A stretch of DNA of 64,000 nucleotides from JAKAGZ01 sp963772675 (GTDB lineage: Bacteria > Bacteroidota > Ignavibacteria > Ignavibacteriales > Ignavibacteriaceae): assembly GCA_963772675.1 (NCBI GenBank), contig CAVYYF010000007.1, positions 248,001 through 312,000 on the forward strand, read 5' to 3'. Positions 28,330-36,085 of the stretch are shown piece after piece. Position 1 is the first letter of the stretch. Each line of letters begins with the position of its first letter. The notes under the pieces are model-generated. The model ran no database searches. It was given only the letters and a program-made list of their open reading frames with translations, and had not been told where the DNA came from. The position numbers were made by a program, and so were the translations under genes.

Positions 28330-29424
28330 TTATGTAACTAACTCTTTATTTCTGACTTTAAATTTATGGATTACTTCAACCATTCCCACCATTAATATTA
28401 ACATTATTAAGACTGCTCCAATGGTTTGCCAGATACTAAAACTATTGTAAAACAAAATGATAACCCCCACCGACCACGCACTTCCATAAAGTATAACCAG
28501 GTGAACAATATATATTAATAAAGTATTCCTTCCAACCAAAATGATTATTCGTGGGATTGAATCAACTTTAATAGAAACAAATGCAACGAGCGCATTAAGA
28601 ATCAATACAATTCCAATTCTTAGAAAGACAAGATTGGGGCTGATCGTCCAGAAATAACTTTGACCGAATATTTTTTTTTCAACCGAATCTCCAATCAAGG
28701 CAATCAGTACCAGCCCGGCTCCAAATACAGTAAGTTTCAGACTGAACAAAGAAGTTTTAAATACATTCGGATGTTTTGCAAGATAATTCCCCAGTATTCC
28801 TCCTGCTAAAACAAAAGCAACCCACGGAAACAATGGAAAATTTGAACCCGTCTCATAGCTGAAATAACCTGCAACAGGAACAGGTAAAAAATTCTTCCAG
28901 TGAATGAATGAAAAGGCCGGGAATAATGCTATAAACAGAAAAGTCCCCAAACTTAAGACAACATATGAACTGAAATTTAGTTTTTCGGAAATATAAATGA
29001 ATATCATCAGGAATAAGATTCCAAAACCGATAAGCTGCAAAACATCAACAGCAAAGAAAGTCCGCAATTCTTCAGGAGTTGCAGCACTAAACTTAAAAAT
29101 ATTTGCAGTTGGAAATCTCATCATGTATCCCAGGAATACGAGCAACAGGAATCTCTTAAATCCTTTTTTCGTACGTGGGTTTATAAGAAATGGTTTATCA
29201 TTAAGTTTAAATAAATACGTAAATACATTCCCTGCTGTAAAAAGAAAAATAGGCGCGGTCATACCACGCATAAAATTCCAGACGATATAACTCGCCGCTT
29301 CAGGATTCCTGTAAGCAGGTGAAAGCAGGACATCAGTAGTATGACCCTGCACCATCATCAGCACTGCAAATGCGCGCATAAGGTCGATGAAAATAATTCT
29401 ATTTTTTTTGGAGTTTTGCGTCAT
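28330..29424 (-). CDS. DUF1624-type multipass membrane protein (HGSNAT-like acyltransferase)
   Basis: 364 residues with about nine or ten hydrophobic helices. The N terminus FIDLMRAFAVLMMVQGHTTDVLL and AAPIFLFTAGNVF-like segments match DUF1624 / heparan-alpha-glucosaminide N-acetyltransferase relatives, where the histidine in the first helix carries acetyl across the membrane. It probably acetylates an envelope glycan, but no partner is encoded nearby. It is cotranscribed with ruvB (9-base gap), an association that looks positional only. Confidence 0.75.
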   Translation of the reverse strand: MTQNSKKNRIIFIDLMRAFAVLMMVQGHTTDVLLSPAYRNPEAASYIVWNFMRGMTAPIFLFTAGNVFTYLFKLNDKPFLINPRTKKGFKRFLLLVFLGYMMRFPTANIFKFSAATPEELRTFFAVDVLQLIGFGILFLMIFIYISEKLNFSSYVVLSLGTFLFIALFPAFSFIHWKNFLPVPVAGYFSYETGSNFPLFPWVAFVLAGGILGNYLAKHPNVFKTSLFSLKLTVFGAGLVLIALIGDSVEKKIFGQSYFWTISPNLVFLRIGIVLILNALVAFVSIKVDSIPRIIILVGRNTLLIYIVHLVILYGSAWSVGVIILFYNSFSIWQTIGAVLIMLILMVGMVEVIHKFKVRNKELVT

Positions 29425-29651
29425 TGGGCGAAGTCAGGCAAACCAGCGAAACCCTCTTAATTAATGATTTTTAAGATAAGGAATCATTTTTACTAATTAA
29501 ATATTGAATTTAAAAATCATATTATTTGTCAGTTAATCTTTAATAAAGGATTTATATTGATTTTACCCGAATTTTTATTGAAATTAGCAAAAATTAGTCG
29601 GCACCTTTCCTAACTAAACAATAAATTCACTTCATTTCGGAGTATCGATAA

Positions 29652-30239
29652 ATGAATAAAATGAATCCCAAAGTTAATTTCTTTTTTAGTAAAGGGAAAA
29701 AATGGGAGGAAGAATTTGAGAAATTGAGAATGATCATTCTTGACTGCGGACTGATTGAAGAATTGAAGTGGGGTTGTCCTTGTTACACGTTACAGAAAAG
29801 AAACATAGTTTTAATCCATGGCTTTAAAGAATACTGTGCGCTTCTGTTTTTCAAAGGTGCGCTATTAAAGGATGCAAATGGTATTCTGATCCAGCAAACG
29901 AAGAATGTGCAGGCGGCGCGCCAGATCAGGTTCACCAATGTCCGGGAAATAGTTAAGATGAAATCAATCCTTAAAACATATATTTATGAAGCCATTGAAG
30001 TGGAAAAAACCGGTTTGAAAGTGAAAATGAAAAAGACTTCAGACTTCAAAGTTCCTCAAGAATTTCAAAATAAATTAAATAAAATCCCTGCCTTGAAAAC
30101 TGCTTTTTATGCATTGACGCCGGGACGGCAAAGAGCATACATTTTTTATTTTTCTCAGGCCAAACAATCCAAAACCCGGGAGTCAAGGGTTGAAAAATAT
30201 ATGCAGCAAATTCTCAATGGTAAGGGATTAAATGATTAA
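29652..30239 (+). CDS. YdeI/DUF1801-family protein
   Basis: 195 residues without signal peptide. The N-terminal DUF1801 domain (about 10-120) includes EELKWGCPCYTLQKRNIVLIHGFKEYCALLFFKGALL; the C-terminal OmdA-like part has PEFQNKL / LTPGRQRAYIFYFSQAKQSKTRESRVEKY, a strongly conserved ending. Function is unknown for the family; some YdeI members are linked to peptide resistance. Monocistronic. The 227-base gap upstream (29425-29651) shows no gene. Confidence 0.85.
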   Translation: MNKMNPKVNFFFSKGKKWEEEFEKLRMIILDCGLIEELKWGCPCYTLQKRNIVLIHGFKEYCALLFFKGALLKDANGILIQQTKNVQAARQIRFTNVREIVKMKSILKTYIYEAIEVEKTGLKVKMKKTSDFKVPQEFQNKLNKIPALKTAFYALTPGRQRAYIFYFSQAKQSKTRESRVEKYMQQILNGKGLND

Positions 30240-30277
30240 TACAATTCTGAATTATCATATTATCAGGCTTTATTAGC

Positions 30278-30883
30278 ATGAAAAAACTACTGATTACTTT
30301 CGCAATTTTAGCAATTGCTCTTGTTTATTTCTTTTATCCCGCAAAAGTAATTACATATCCACCGGGAGTAACTGCACCTCTTCCTCCACAGCAAACTAAC
30401 CTTGTCATTAAGAAAAAATGGACTGTGAAAGAGTTTACAATAGAAGCACTTGCCAAATATGATGTAAAAGCAAGAGTTTTAAGCCGTGATAATTATTCCA
30501 TCGGAAAGGAAAGTGAATTATCTCCATTTGATCTGGCTCTTGGCTGGGGGCCAATGTCTGATCAGAGTGTGATTAATAAAATAGACATATCCCAAAGAGC
30601 TAGATGGTATTTTTGGCAGGCCGACAAGCTACCAATTCCAAGGAATGAAATTACATTAAACAGTGCTAATACTCATATTATACCTAAAGATGAAGATGTT
30701 AAAGACGAATTCGATAAAGTATATAAAGGCAGTCTGATTGAAATGAAAGGTTATCTTGTTAAAGTAACCACTGCGAAAGGCTGGCACTGGGTAAGTTCAC
30801 TTAGAAGGGACGATACAGGTGGTGGTTCGTGCGAACTACTTTGGGTAGAAGATTTAACCGTATTTGATGAAAGCTCGAATTAA
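30278..30883 (+). CDS. Secreted or membrane-anchored protein of unknown function
   Basis: 201 residues, N-terminal hydrophobic segment (about 4-20, ITFAILAIALVYFFYPA). The body contains FDLALGWGPMSDQSVINKIDISQRARWYFW and a C-terminal GWHWVSSLRRDDTGGGSCELLWVEDL, with Cys and two Trp conserved-looking near the end. Proteins with the LGWGPMSD and QRxRWYFW pattern occur in varied bacteria beside defence or phage-like genes, but no function is known to me. It lies directly before the DDAH remnant. Confidence 0.7.
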   Translation: MKKLLITFAILAIALVYFFYPAKVITYPPGVTAPLPPQQTNLVIKKKWTVKEFTIEALAKYDVKARVLSRDNYSIGKESELSPFDLALGWGPMSDQSVINKIDISQRARWYFWQADKLPIPRNEITLNSANTHIIPKDEDVKDEFDKVYKGSLIEMKGYLVKVTTAKGWHWVSSLRRDDTGGGSCELLWVEDLTVFDESSN

Positions 30884-30884
30884 T

Positions 30885-31073
30885 ATGTTTACAAAAGCAA
30901 TCGAACAGTATGCTGCAAATTGTGTCTGGATAAACAACAATGTGCTTGTTCCCAAAGGCTATCCCGTAGCAAAAGCTAAAATAAAAACCGCCGGGTATAA
31001 TGTAATAGAAGTTGATGTTTCCGAGTTCCGGAAACTCGACGGCGGTTTGAGCTGTCTTTCGCTGTGGTTTTAA
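30885..31073 (+). pseudogene. Dimethylargininase/amidinotransferase-like gene with internal deletion
   Basis: The 62-residue frame begins MFTKAI, the usual N terminus of DDAH-type dimethylargininases, and jumps directly to the C-terminal segment QYAANCVWINNNVLVPKGYP, ending VSEFRKLDGGLSCLSLWF with the catalytic cysteine. Intact enzymes have about 250 residues, so roughly 190 codons are missing, removed in frame. The product lacks the guanidine-binding core and cannot be active. The previous gene ends 1 base upstream. Confidence 0.75.
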
Positions 31074-31127
31074 TTCCAATATGTTATTGAAATATTTAAC
31101 AAGAAATATTATAATAAGCACAAGTTT

Positions 31128-31154
31128 ATATATGAGAATAAAATTCTCATATAT
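31128..31154. repeat. 12-bp perfect hairpin
   Basis: ATATATGAGAAT (31128-31139), a 3-base AAA loop and its exact complement ATTCTCATATAT (31143-31154). A similar hairpin (ATGAGAAT / ATTCTTAT, 45020-45038) lies before the attC-like region. GTTATAA occurs 25 bases further on, before the DUF2971 gene. It may be part of a cassette-type recombination site or a terminator. Confidence 0.45.
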
Positions 31155-31266
31155 GTTCCGGTAAACAATTTATGAATTGGTTATAACTAATATTTAGCAA
31201 GCAAAATTATTATTTATGTTTTTTAAACATCCGGCATTTGTAGATCCAAATAATAGCAATTTATAA

Positions 31267-31938
31267 TTGTGGCGGTATCTTCAACGCGATAAATTATCCT
31301 ATCTTTTAGAATCGTCAAGCTTATACTTTTGTCGGGCTGACTATTTTCAAAAGGTAGACATTTTTGAAGGAAGTTATCCACGGTTAGAATATGAATATCA
31401 ATGCAAAAGAGATGAAGGTAAAGAAACATCCAGAAGGTTCTACGAAATTCTTTCTAAAGATACCTTTATTAATTGTTGGCATTTGAGTGAGCATGAAAGT
31501 TTAGCAATGTGGAAATTATATGCGAAAGATAAAAAAGGTATTGCGATTCAAACAAGTCTAGCCGAATTCAAGGACGCCTTTGAAAATAGTGATAGAACTA
31601 TATTCGCGGGTAAAGTTGATTACATTGATTATGAAACTGATACATTCTACAAAGAAAGTGGTCATAAATATTATGCAATGAATGGATTTTCTTTATTCAT
31701 TCACAAGAGGAAAATATATTCTTATGAAAATGAATATCGAGCTATTTACACGGATTCTAATGGATCCCAATCAAAAGGCGTGCATATAAAAGTGAATTTG
31801 TACAAACTAATTCATAAAATATATTTATCACCATTTGCCACCGAAAATGAGTATACGGAAATTGAAAATAAACTTAATGTGTTAGACTTAAAAATACCAA
31901 TAAGTTTTTCTAGTTTTAAAGCACAACCATATTATTAA
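31267..31938 (+). CDS. DUF2971-family protein, possible in-frame stop near the N terminus
   Basis: 223 residues from TTG 31267. The domain is recognisable: LWRYLQRDKLSYLLESSSLYFCRADYF, later NCWHLSEHESLAMWKLYAKDKKGIAIQT and KIYSYENEYRAIY. DUF2971 proteins are accessory, often near mobile or defence genes; their function is unknown. An ATG at 31216 is in the same frame and gives a plausible N terminus (MFFKHPAFVDPNNSNL), but TAA at 31264-31266 separates it from the domain. Either TTG is used or codon 17 is a nonsense mutation. AT-rich composition fits an acquired gene. Confidence 0.7.
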   Translation: MWRYLQRDKLSYLLESSSLYFCRADYFQKVDIFEGSYPRLEYEYQCKRDEGKETSRRFYEILSKDTFINCWHLSEHESLAMWKLYAKDKKGIAIQTSLAEFKDAFENSDRTIFAGKVDYIDYETDTFYKESGHKYYAMNGFSLFIHKRKIYSYENEYRAIYTDSNGSQSKGVHIKVNLYKLIHKIYLSPFATENEYTEIENKLNVLDLKIPISFSSFKAQPYY

Positions 31939-32039
31939 GGCTTCCAACTAGTGGCTTGAACCAAAAACGTCTTTGAAGTCCAAAATTTATTAATTATCGC
32001 TTGGTCACATAATTATTTCACAAATTATTAGAGACTATT

Positions 32040-32576
32040 ATGAAAAGTTATTTCATTTTGCTACTAGTTACCTTATTAATTGGCTCTTTTATCTTTGCAC
32101 AAAAGAAAGATTATGGACAGAAAAATGGTTATGACTGGAATAATGATTTTACTAAGCAAGCTGAAATCATGCTTAGAGATTTTCATTGGGCTAATAAACA
32201 AGAATCAATTGATGCCGAAGTAAATTCTCTCAAGATCAATTATTTAATTGGTATTTATGACCTTGCAACGAGAATACCTGCTGAATGTTATATTAAGATC
32301 AAAGATGGTCAGGGGAAATATAAATACTATGACATTGGAAATTCATTTCCATATCTGTCAGGAACTTCGCCATCGCAAATGTCAAAAGCTTTAGACAACT
32401 TTTACTCTGATTATAGAAATATGAACATCTTTATTTTAGATGCAATTCATATCTGTCAAATGGAAATAAATGGGGCAAGCAAGGATGATATTGATTGGCA
32501 AACTCGCTATTATAGAACTGACAAAGAAGGTAAGGAAAAAATGAAACAAGAAAAATATCATTCTACAAACAAATAA
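32040..32576 (+). CDS. Secreted protein of unknown function
   Basis: 178 residues with a clear signal peptide (FILLLVTLLIGSFIFAQ). The mature part is hydrophilic and helix-rich, with GYDWNNDFTKQAEIMLRDFHWANKQES and an abundance of Lys and Tyr. No domain is recognised. It stands alone between the DUF2971 gene and a strong terminator. Expression would be from the 101-base gap upstream. Confidence 0.7.
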   Translation: MKSYFILLLVTLLIGSFIFAQKKDYGQKNGYDWNNDFTKQAEIMLRDFHWANKQESIDAEVNSLKINYLIGIYDLATRIPAECYIKIKDGQGKYKYYDIGNSFPYLSGTSPSQMSKALDNFYSDYRNMNIFILDAIHICQMEINGASKDDIDWQTRYYRTDKEGKEKMKQEKYHSTNK

Positions 32577-32670
32577 ACGCTGGTATAATTGTTACTTATT
32601 TGTGCCTCTTATTTAGTTATTCTACTATTAAATAATAAGCTAAACATCCTTTTTTAATTTTAAAACAAAA

Positions 32671-32696
32671 AACCTCCGGCTAATTCACCGGAGGTT
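32671..32696. terminator. Bidirectional intrinsic terminator
   Basis: Perfect stem AACCTCCGG (32671-32679) / CCGGAGGTT (32688-32696) with an 8-base loop, A-rich on the left and followed by TTTT on the right. The same design appears downstream of katG (36030). Confidence 0.88.
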
Positions 32697-32733
32697 TTTT
32701 AATCAATATATGTGTTACTGAAATCAGGCCAAA

Positions 32734-32799
32734 TCAGAACCTGTCAAATTTTATTATTTTTGTTCCGCCCAGCAACTCTGTACTCAGTTTATCGAGCAT
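32734..32799 (-). pseudogene. Remnant of a katG-like 3' end
   Basis: The minus-strand frame ends LLGGTKIIKFDRF then TGA, resembling the KatG ending WNKVMNLDRFDLR. At the DNA level the segment around 32738-32770 and the downstream spacer plus terminator align well with the end of katG at 36086-36120 and its terminator. Nothing of the remaining 700 codons is present. It looks like a leftover of a second catalase-peroxidase or a partial duplication. The rest of 32700-32896 holds no other gene. Confidence 0.5.
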
Positions 32800-32896
32800 A
32801 AACTGTTACACTGAAATGTTATAGTTTAGTGAATAAATTTTGTTAAAAAATATGTTGACTAACTTTCCCGATATTCAAATATTGTAAGCCCGCAGA

Positions 32897-33820
32897 ATGA
32901 ATTTAGAACCAATAAGGAATTATTATTTGAAACTATCACTGTTTTTTATTACACTTCTCTCCGGATTATTTTTCTGCGCTAACGGACAAAATAAAAGTGA
33001 GCCCAGTAATGTTACACTGGAATATCAACATCTTCATAGCAAAATATTTAATAACACCAGGACATTACGAATTTTATTACCACCCGGCTATTACAATAGC
33101 GGCAAAAATAAAATATACAAAGTGCTTTTTTTAAATGACGGACAAAGCTTGTTTAACAATGATACCTGTCAGTTTTCGCACAATGAATGGAGAGTTGATG
33201 AGACAGTAGATTCGCTCATAAATATGAAAAAAATAGAGCCCTTTATTATAGTTGGTATTGATAACATTGGTTCAAAATACAGGGGGAAAGAGTACCTGCC
33301 GTGGGAAGATATATATTTAAGTCCGCCTATTCCCCACCCCATGGGCCCAAAATATCCTGATTTTATTATAAATGAAGTATTACCTTTTGTAAAAAGTAAG
33401 TACAGGATCAGCACTAAACGGGAAGACATTGGTGTGGGCGGATCTTCATACGGAGCTTTGATAGCTTTATATACATATCTGAAAAAACCGGATGACATCG
33501 GATTTTTATTACTGGAAAGTCCATCCTTTTATGTAAATGAACAGGCTATACTAAAAATGTTCAAATCTTTTAACGGCGCATTACCGGAGAAAATATCCAT
33601 TGGCGTTGGTACAAATGAGCTGGCACTAAAGAACTGCGATGAATCTAATCCGGATAATTTAATGGCAGTAAGAGATGCAACAAATCTGCAAGATATGTTC
33701 CTTTCAAAAGGACTGGATAAGAAAAGATTGCTCCTTACAGTTGGAAAATGTGCTATTCATAGAGAAAAAGCCTGGGCAGGGAGATTCCCGAAAGATATAC
33801 AGTTTCTGATGCATAAGTAA
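32897..33820 (+). CDS. Secreted esterase-like alpha/beta hydrolase
   Basis: 307 residues, hydrophobic signal region at about 12-28. Esterase D / enterochelin-esterase-like fold: YKVLFLNDGQSLF, FIIVGIDN, then the nucleophile motif GVGGSSYGALIAL (G-x-S-x-G) and a late GKCAIHREKAWAGRFP with the probable catalytic histidine. This family includes siderophore esterases and carbohydrate esterases; the substrate cannot be told. Monocistronic. Confidence 0.85.
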   Translation: MNLEPIRNYYLKLSLFFITLLSGLFFCANGQNKSEPSNVTLEYQHLHSKIFNNTRTLRILLPPGYYNSGKNKIYKVLFLNDGQSLFNNDTCQFSHNEWRVDETVDSLINMKKIEPFIIVGIDNIGSKYRGKEYLPWEDIYLSPPIPHPMGPKYPDFIINEVLPFVKSKYRISTKREDIGVGGSSYGALIALYTYLKKPDDIGFLLLESPSFYVNEQAILKMFKSFNGALPEKISIGVGTNELALKNCDESNPDNLMAVRDATNLQDMFLSKGLDKKRLLLTVGKCAIHREKAWAGRFPKDIQFLMHK

Positions 33821-34017
33821 AATATTACAACAACTGGCTACGGCTTTCCAAACAAGACAGATCAAATTGATAAAAATATGTTTCCTGTCTTAAGAAAAAT
33901 TTGTAAACTTCATAACAGGGGGAAAAATTAAATCTACTAACATTGCCGGGTAGGGATGATATTGTTTTTAACTATCGTAATTTCAGATCTGTCCTCAAAA
34001 TATGAGGGTTTACCACA

Positions 34018-35991
34018 ATGAAAAATATTTTACAGGTTTTAACGCTTGTCTTTTTTCTGGCCTTAATAATTTATTCGCAGGATTATAGAGAAGACATTAT
34101 AAAATCAGAGAGAGCATCTTTTGAAAAGATGAATAAATTTTCGAAGGTTGAATATCCCGGCGATTCCACCATTGATGTAACCTATTATAAACTGAACCTA
34201 ACGCTGAATTATGATACAAAATATTTAGACGGGATTATAACCGTTTTATTCAAAAGTGAATCTTCAAACCTTACTTCTTTTTTCCTTGATCTGCAGGACA
34301 CGATGGTAGTAGATTCAGTAAAAATGAACGGAAGCAGGATTAATTTTACACAGTCGGCAGGTCAGGAAAAGCTTGTGATAAATCTTCCATCAGCTATGAG
34401 TCTTAACCAGCAAGGTAGTGTGGATATTTATTATGGCGGAAGCCCGGTCTCGTCCGGTTTTGGCAGTTTTACTTTTGGTACTGATGACGCGGGCGGAAAA
34501 GCAATCTATACTCTGAGTGAGCCTTACGGCTCAAGCGACTGGTGGCCGTGCAAAGATACTCCCGGGGATAAAGCGGATTCTTCAGATGTCTGGATGACAG
34601 TGGAAAACGGTTTAACAGCAGTTTCAAACGGCACGCTACAGGAAGAGGTTGACAACGGAAACGGCACGCACACTTTTAAATGGAAAAACAGTTACCCTAT
34701 TGCGCAGTATCTTATTTCGATAGCAATTGCTAATTATATAAGATACGATACTTATTATAAGTACAGCCCGACAGATTCAATGTTGATCTCGAACTATATC
34801 TGGCAGAATAGCTATAACTCAAACACAACGGGTGCGCTTGATCTCGTAGCGGATATGATAAAAATCCTTTCCGACCGATACGGCTCCTACCCTTTTATAA
34901 AAGAAAAATACGGTCATGCACAATTTGGAGTGGGGGGAGGAATGGAACATCAAACCATTACTTCAGCTACCGACTTTAACGAAGCATTGGAAATTCACGA
35001 ACTTGCGCATCAGTGGTTCGGAGATAAGGTGACCTGCAGTACATGGAATGATATCTGGCTTAATGAAGGGTTTGCTACATACTCCGAAGGTGTTTATTAT
35101 GAAGGTAAATATGGCAGGCAGTCATATGAAGATTTTATTGATCGCCAAATGTCAGGAGTTAAAAAGTATCCGCAAAATTCAGTTTACGTAAATGACATTA
35201 GTTCAATTGATAATATTTTCAGAAGTACATCATATCTAAAAGGAGGTCTCGTACTCCATATGCTGCGTGGTATAGTGGGAGACTCAACATTTTTTAGAAT
35301 TATGAGAACTTACAATAGTGATCCGCGATATGCTTATAATTCTGCTTCCACTTCAGATTTCAAGGGGGTTGCAGAAAGCGTATCCGGCCTGAACCTGGAT
35401 TACTTTTTTAATGAGTGGATTTACGGAATTGATTATCCACGTTATAATTACGGGTGGACTTATGTTGATTTAGGCGGCGGATTATACAAGGTTACACTTA
35501 CCATAGATCAGCCCCAAAGAAGTAACCCGCAGTATTTTACTATGCCTGTACAAATAGAGATTGCGACAAATGAAGGTGATACAACTGTCACTGTTTTTAA
35601 TGATCAGCTACAGCAGGAATTTAACATTACTGTAAAGGGAATGCCGTCGCAGGTCACATTTGATCCGAATAATTTTATTCTAAAAGATTTGACAACCACA
35701 GATATTACAGATGGAAAAATTGTTCCGAAAGAATTTCTACTCGAACAAAATTACCCGAATCCGTTCAACCCGGTTACGGTTATTAAATATTACATCCCTC
35801 ATATAACAAAAGCAAAACTTACAATTACAGATGAGCTTGGAAGAGTTGTAAAAACTCTGGTGGATAAAGAACAGACTTTAGGTCAATACTCCGTTCCATT
35901 TAACGGGAAAGATTTAGCGAGCGGAATTTATTTTTATACATTAATCACGGACAAATTTTCACAAACTAAAAAAATGATATTATTAAAATAA
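34018..35991 (+). CDS. M1-family metallopeptidase with T9SS sorting domain
   Basis: 657 residues. Signal peptide to about residue 20. The aminopeptidase N-type zinc site is intact: His327-Glu328-x-x-His331 and Glu350 (HELAHQWFGDKV then WLNEGFATY), with GGGMEHQTITS as the variant exopeptidase motif. The last 80 residues are a T9SS sorting domain (NYPNPFNPVTVIKY, SGIYFYTLITDKFSQTKKM), so it is sent to the cell surface or released. It likely feeds on external peptides. A terminator at 36030-36055 follows. Confidence 0.95.
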   Translation: MKNILQVLTLVFFLALIIYSQDYREDIIKSERASFEKMNKFSKVEYPGDSTIDVTYYKLNLTLNYDTKYLDGIITVLFKSESSNLTSFFLDLQDTMVVDSVKMNGSRINFTQSAGQEKLVINLPSAMSLNQQGSVDIYYGGSPVSSGFGSFTFGTDDAGGKAIYTLSEPYGSSDWWPCKDTPGDKADSSDVWMTVENGLTAVSNGTLQEEVDNGNGTHTFKWKNSYPIAQYLISIAIANYIRYDTYYKYSPTDSMLISNYIWQNSYNSNTTGALDLVADMIKILSDRYGSYPFIKEKYGHAQFGVGGGMEHQTITSATDFNEALEIHELAHQWFGDKVTCSTWNDIWLNEGFATYSEGVYYEGKYGRQSYEDFIDRQMSGVKKYPQNSVYVNDISSIDNIFRSTSYLKGGLVLHMLRGIVGDSTFFRIMRTYNSDPRYAYNSASTSDFKGVAESVSGLNLDYFFNEWIYGIDYPRYNYGWTYVDLGGGLYKVTLTIDQPQRSNPQYFTMPVQIEIATNEGDTTVTVFNDQLQQEFNITVKGMPSQVTFDPNNFILKDLTTTDITDGKIVPKEFLLEQNYPNPFNPVTVIKYYIPHITKAKLTITDELGRVVKTLVDKEQTLGQYSVPFNGKDLASGIYFYTLITDKFSQTKKMILLK

Positions 35992-36029
35992 AGGTGCAAT
36001 AGAATACATAGTTATTTTATTACAAAAAA

Positions 36030-36055
36030 AACCTCCGCTGTTTCCATCGGAGGTT
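36030..36055. terminator. Bidirectional terminator between M1 peptidase and katG
   Basis: Stem AACCTCCG (36030-36037) and CGGAGGTT (36048-36055), preceded by eight A and followed by TTTTTT. It serves the plus-strand peptidase gene and the minus-strand katG. Confidence 0.88.
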
Positions 36056-36085
36056 TTTTAATTAATGTCACTTATTGAAATGAAA

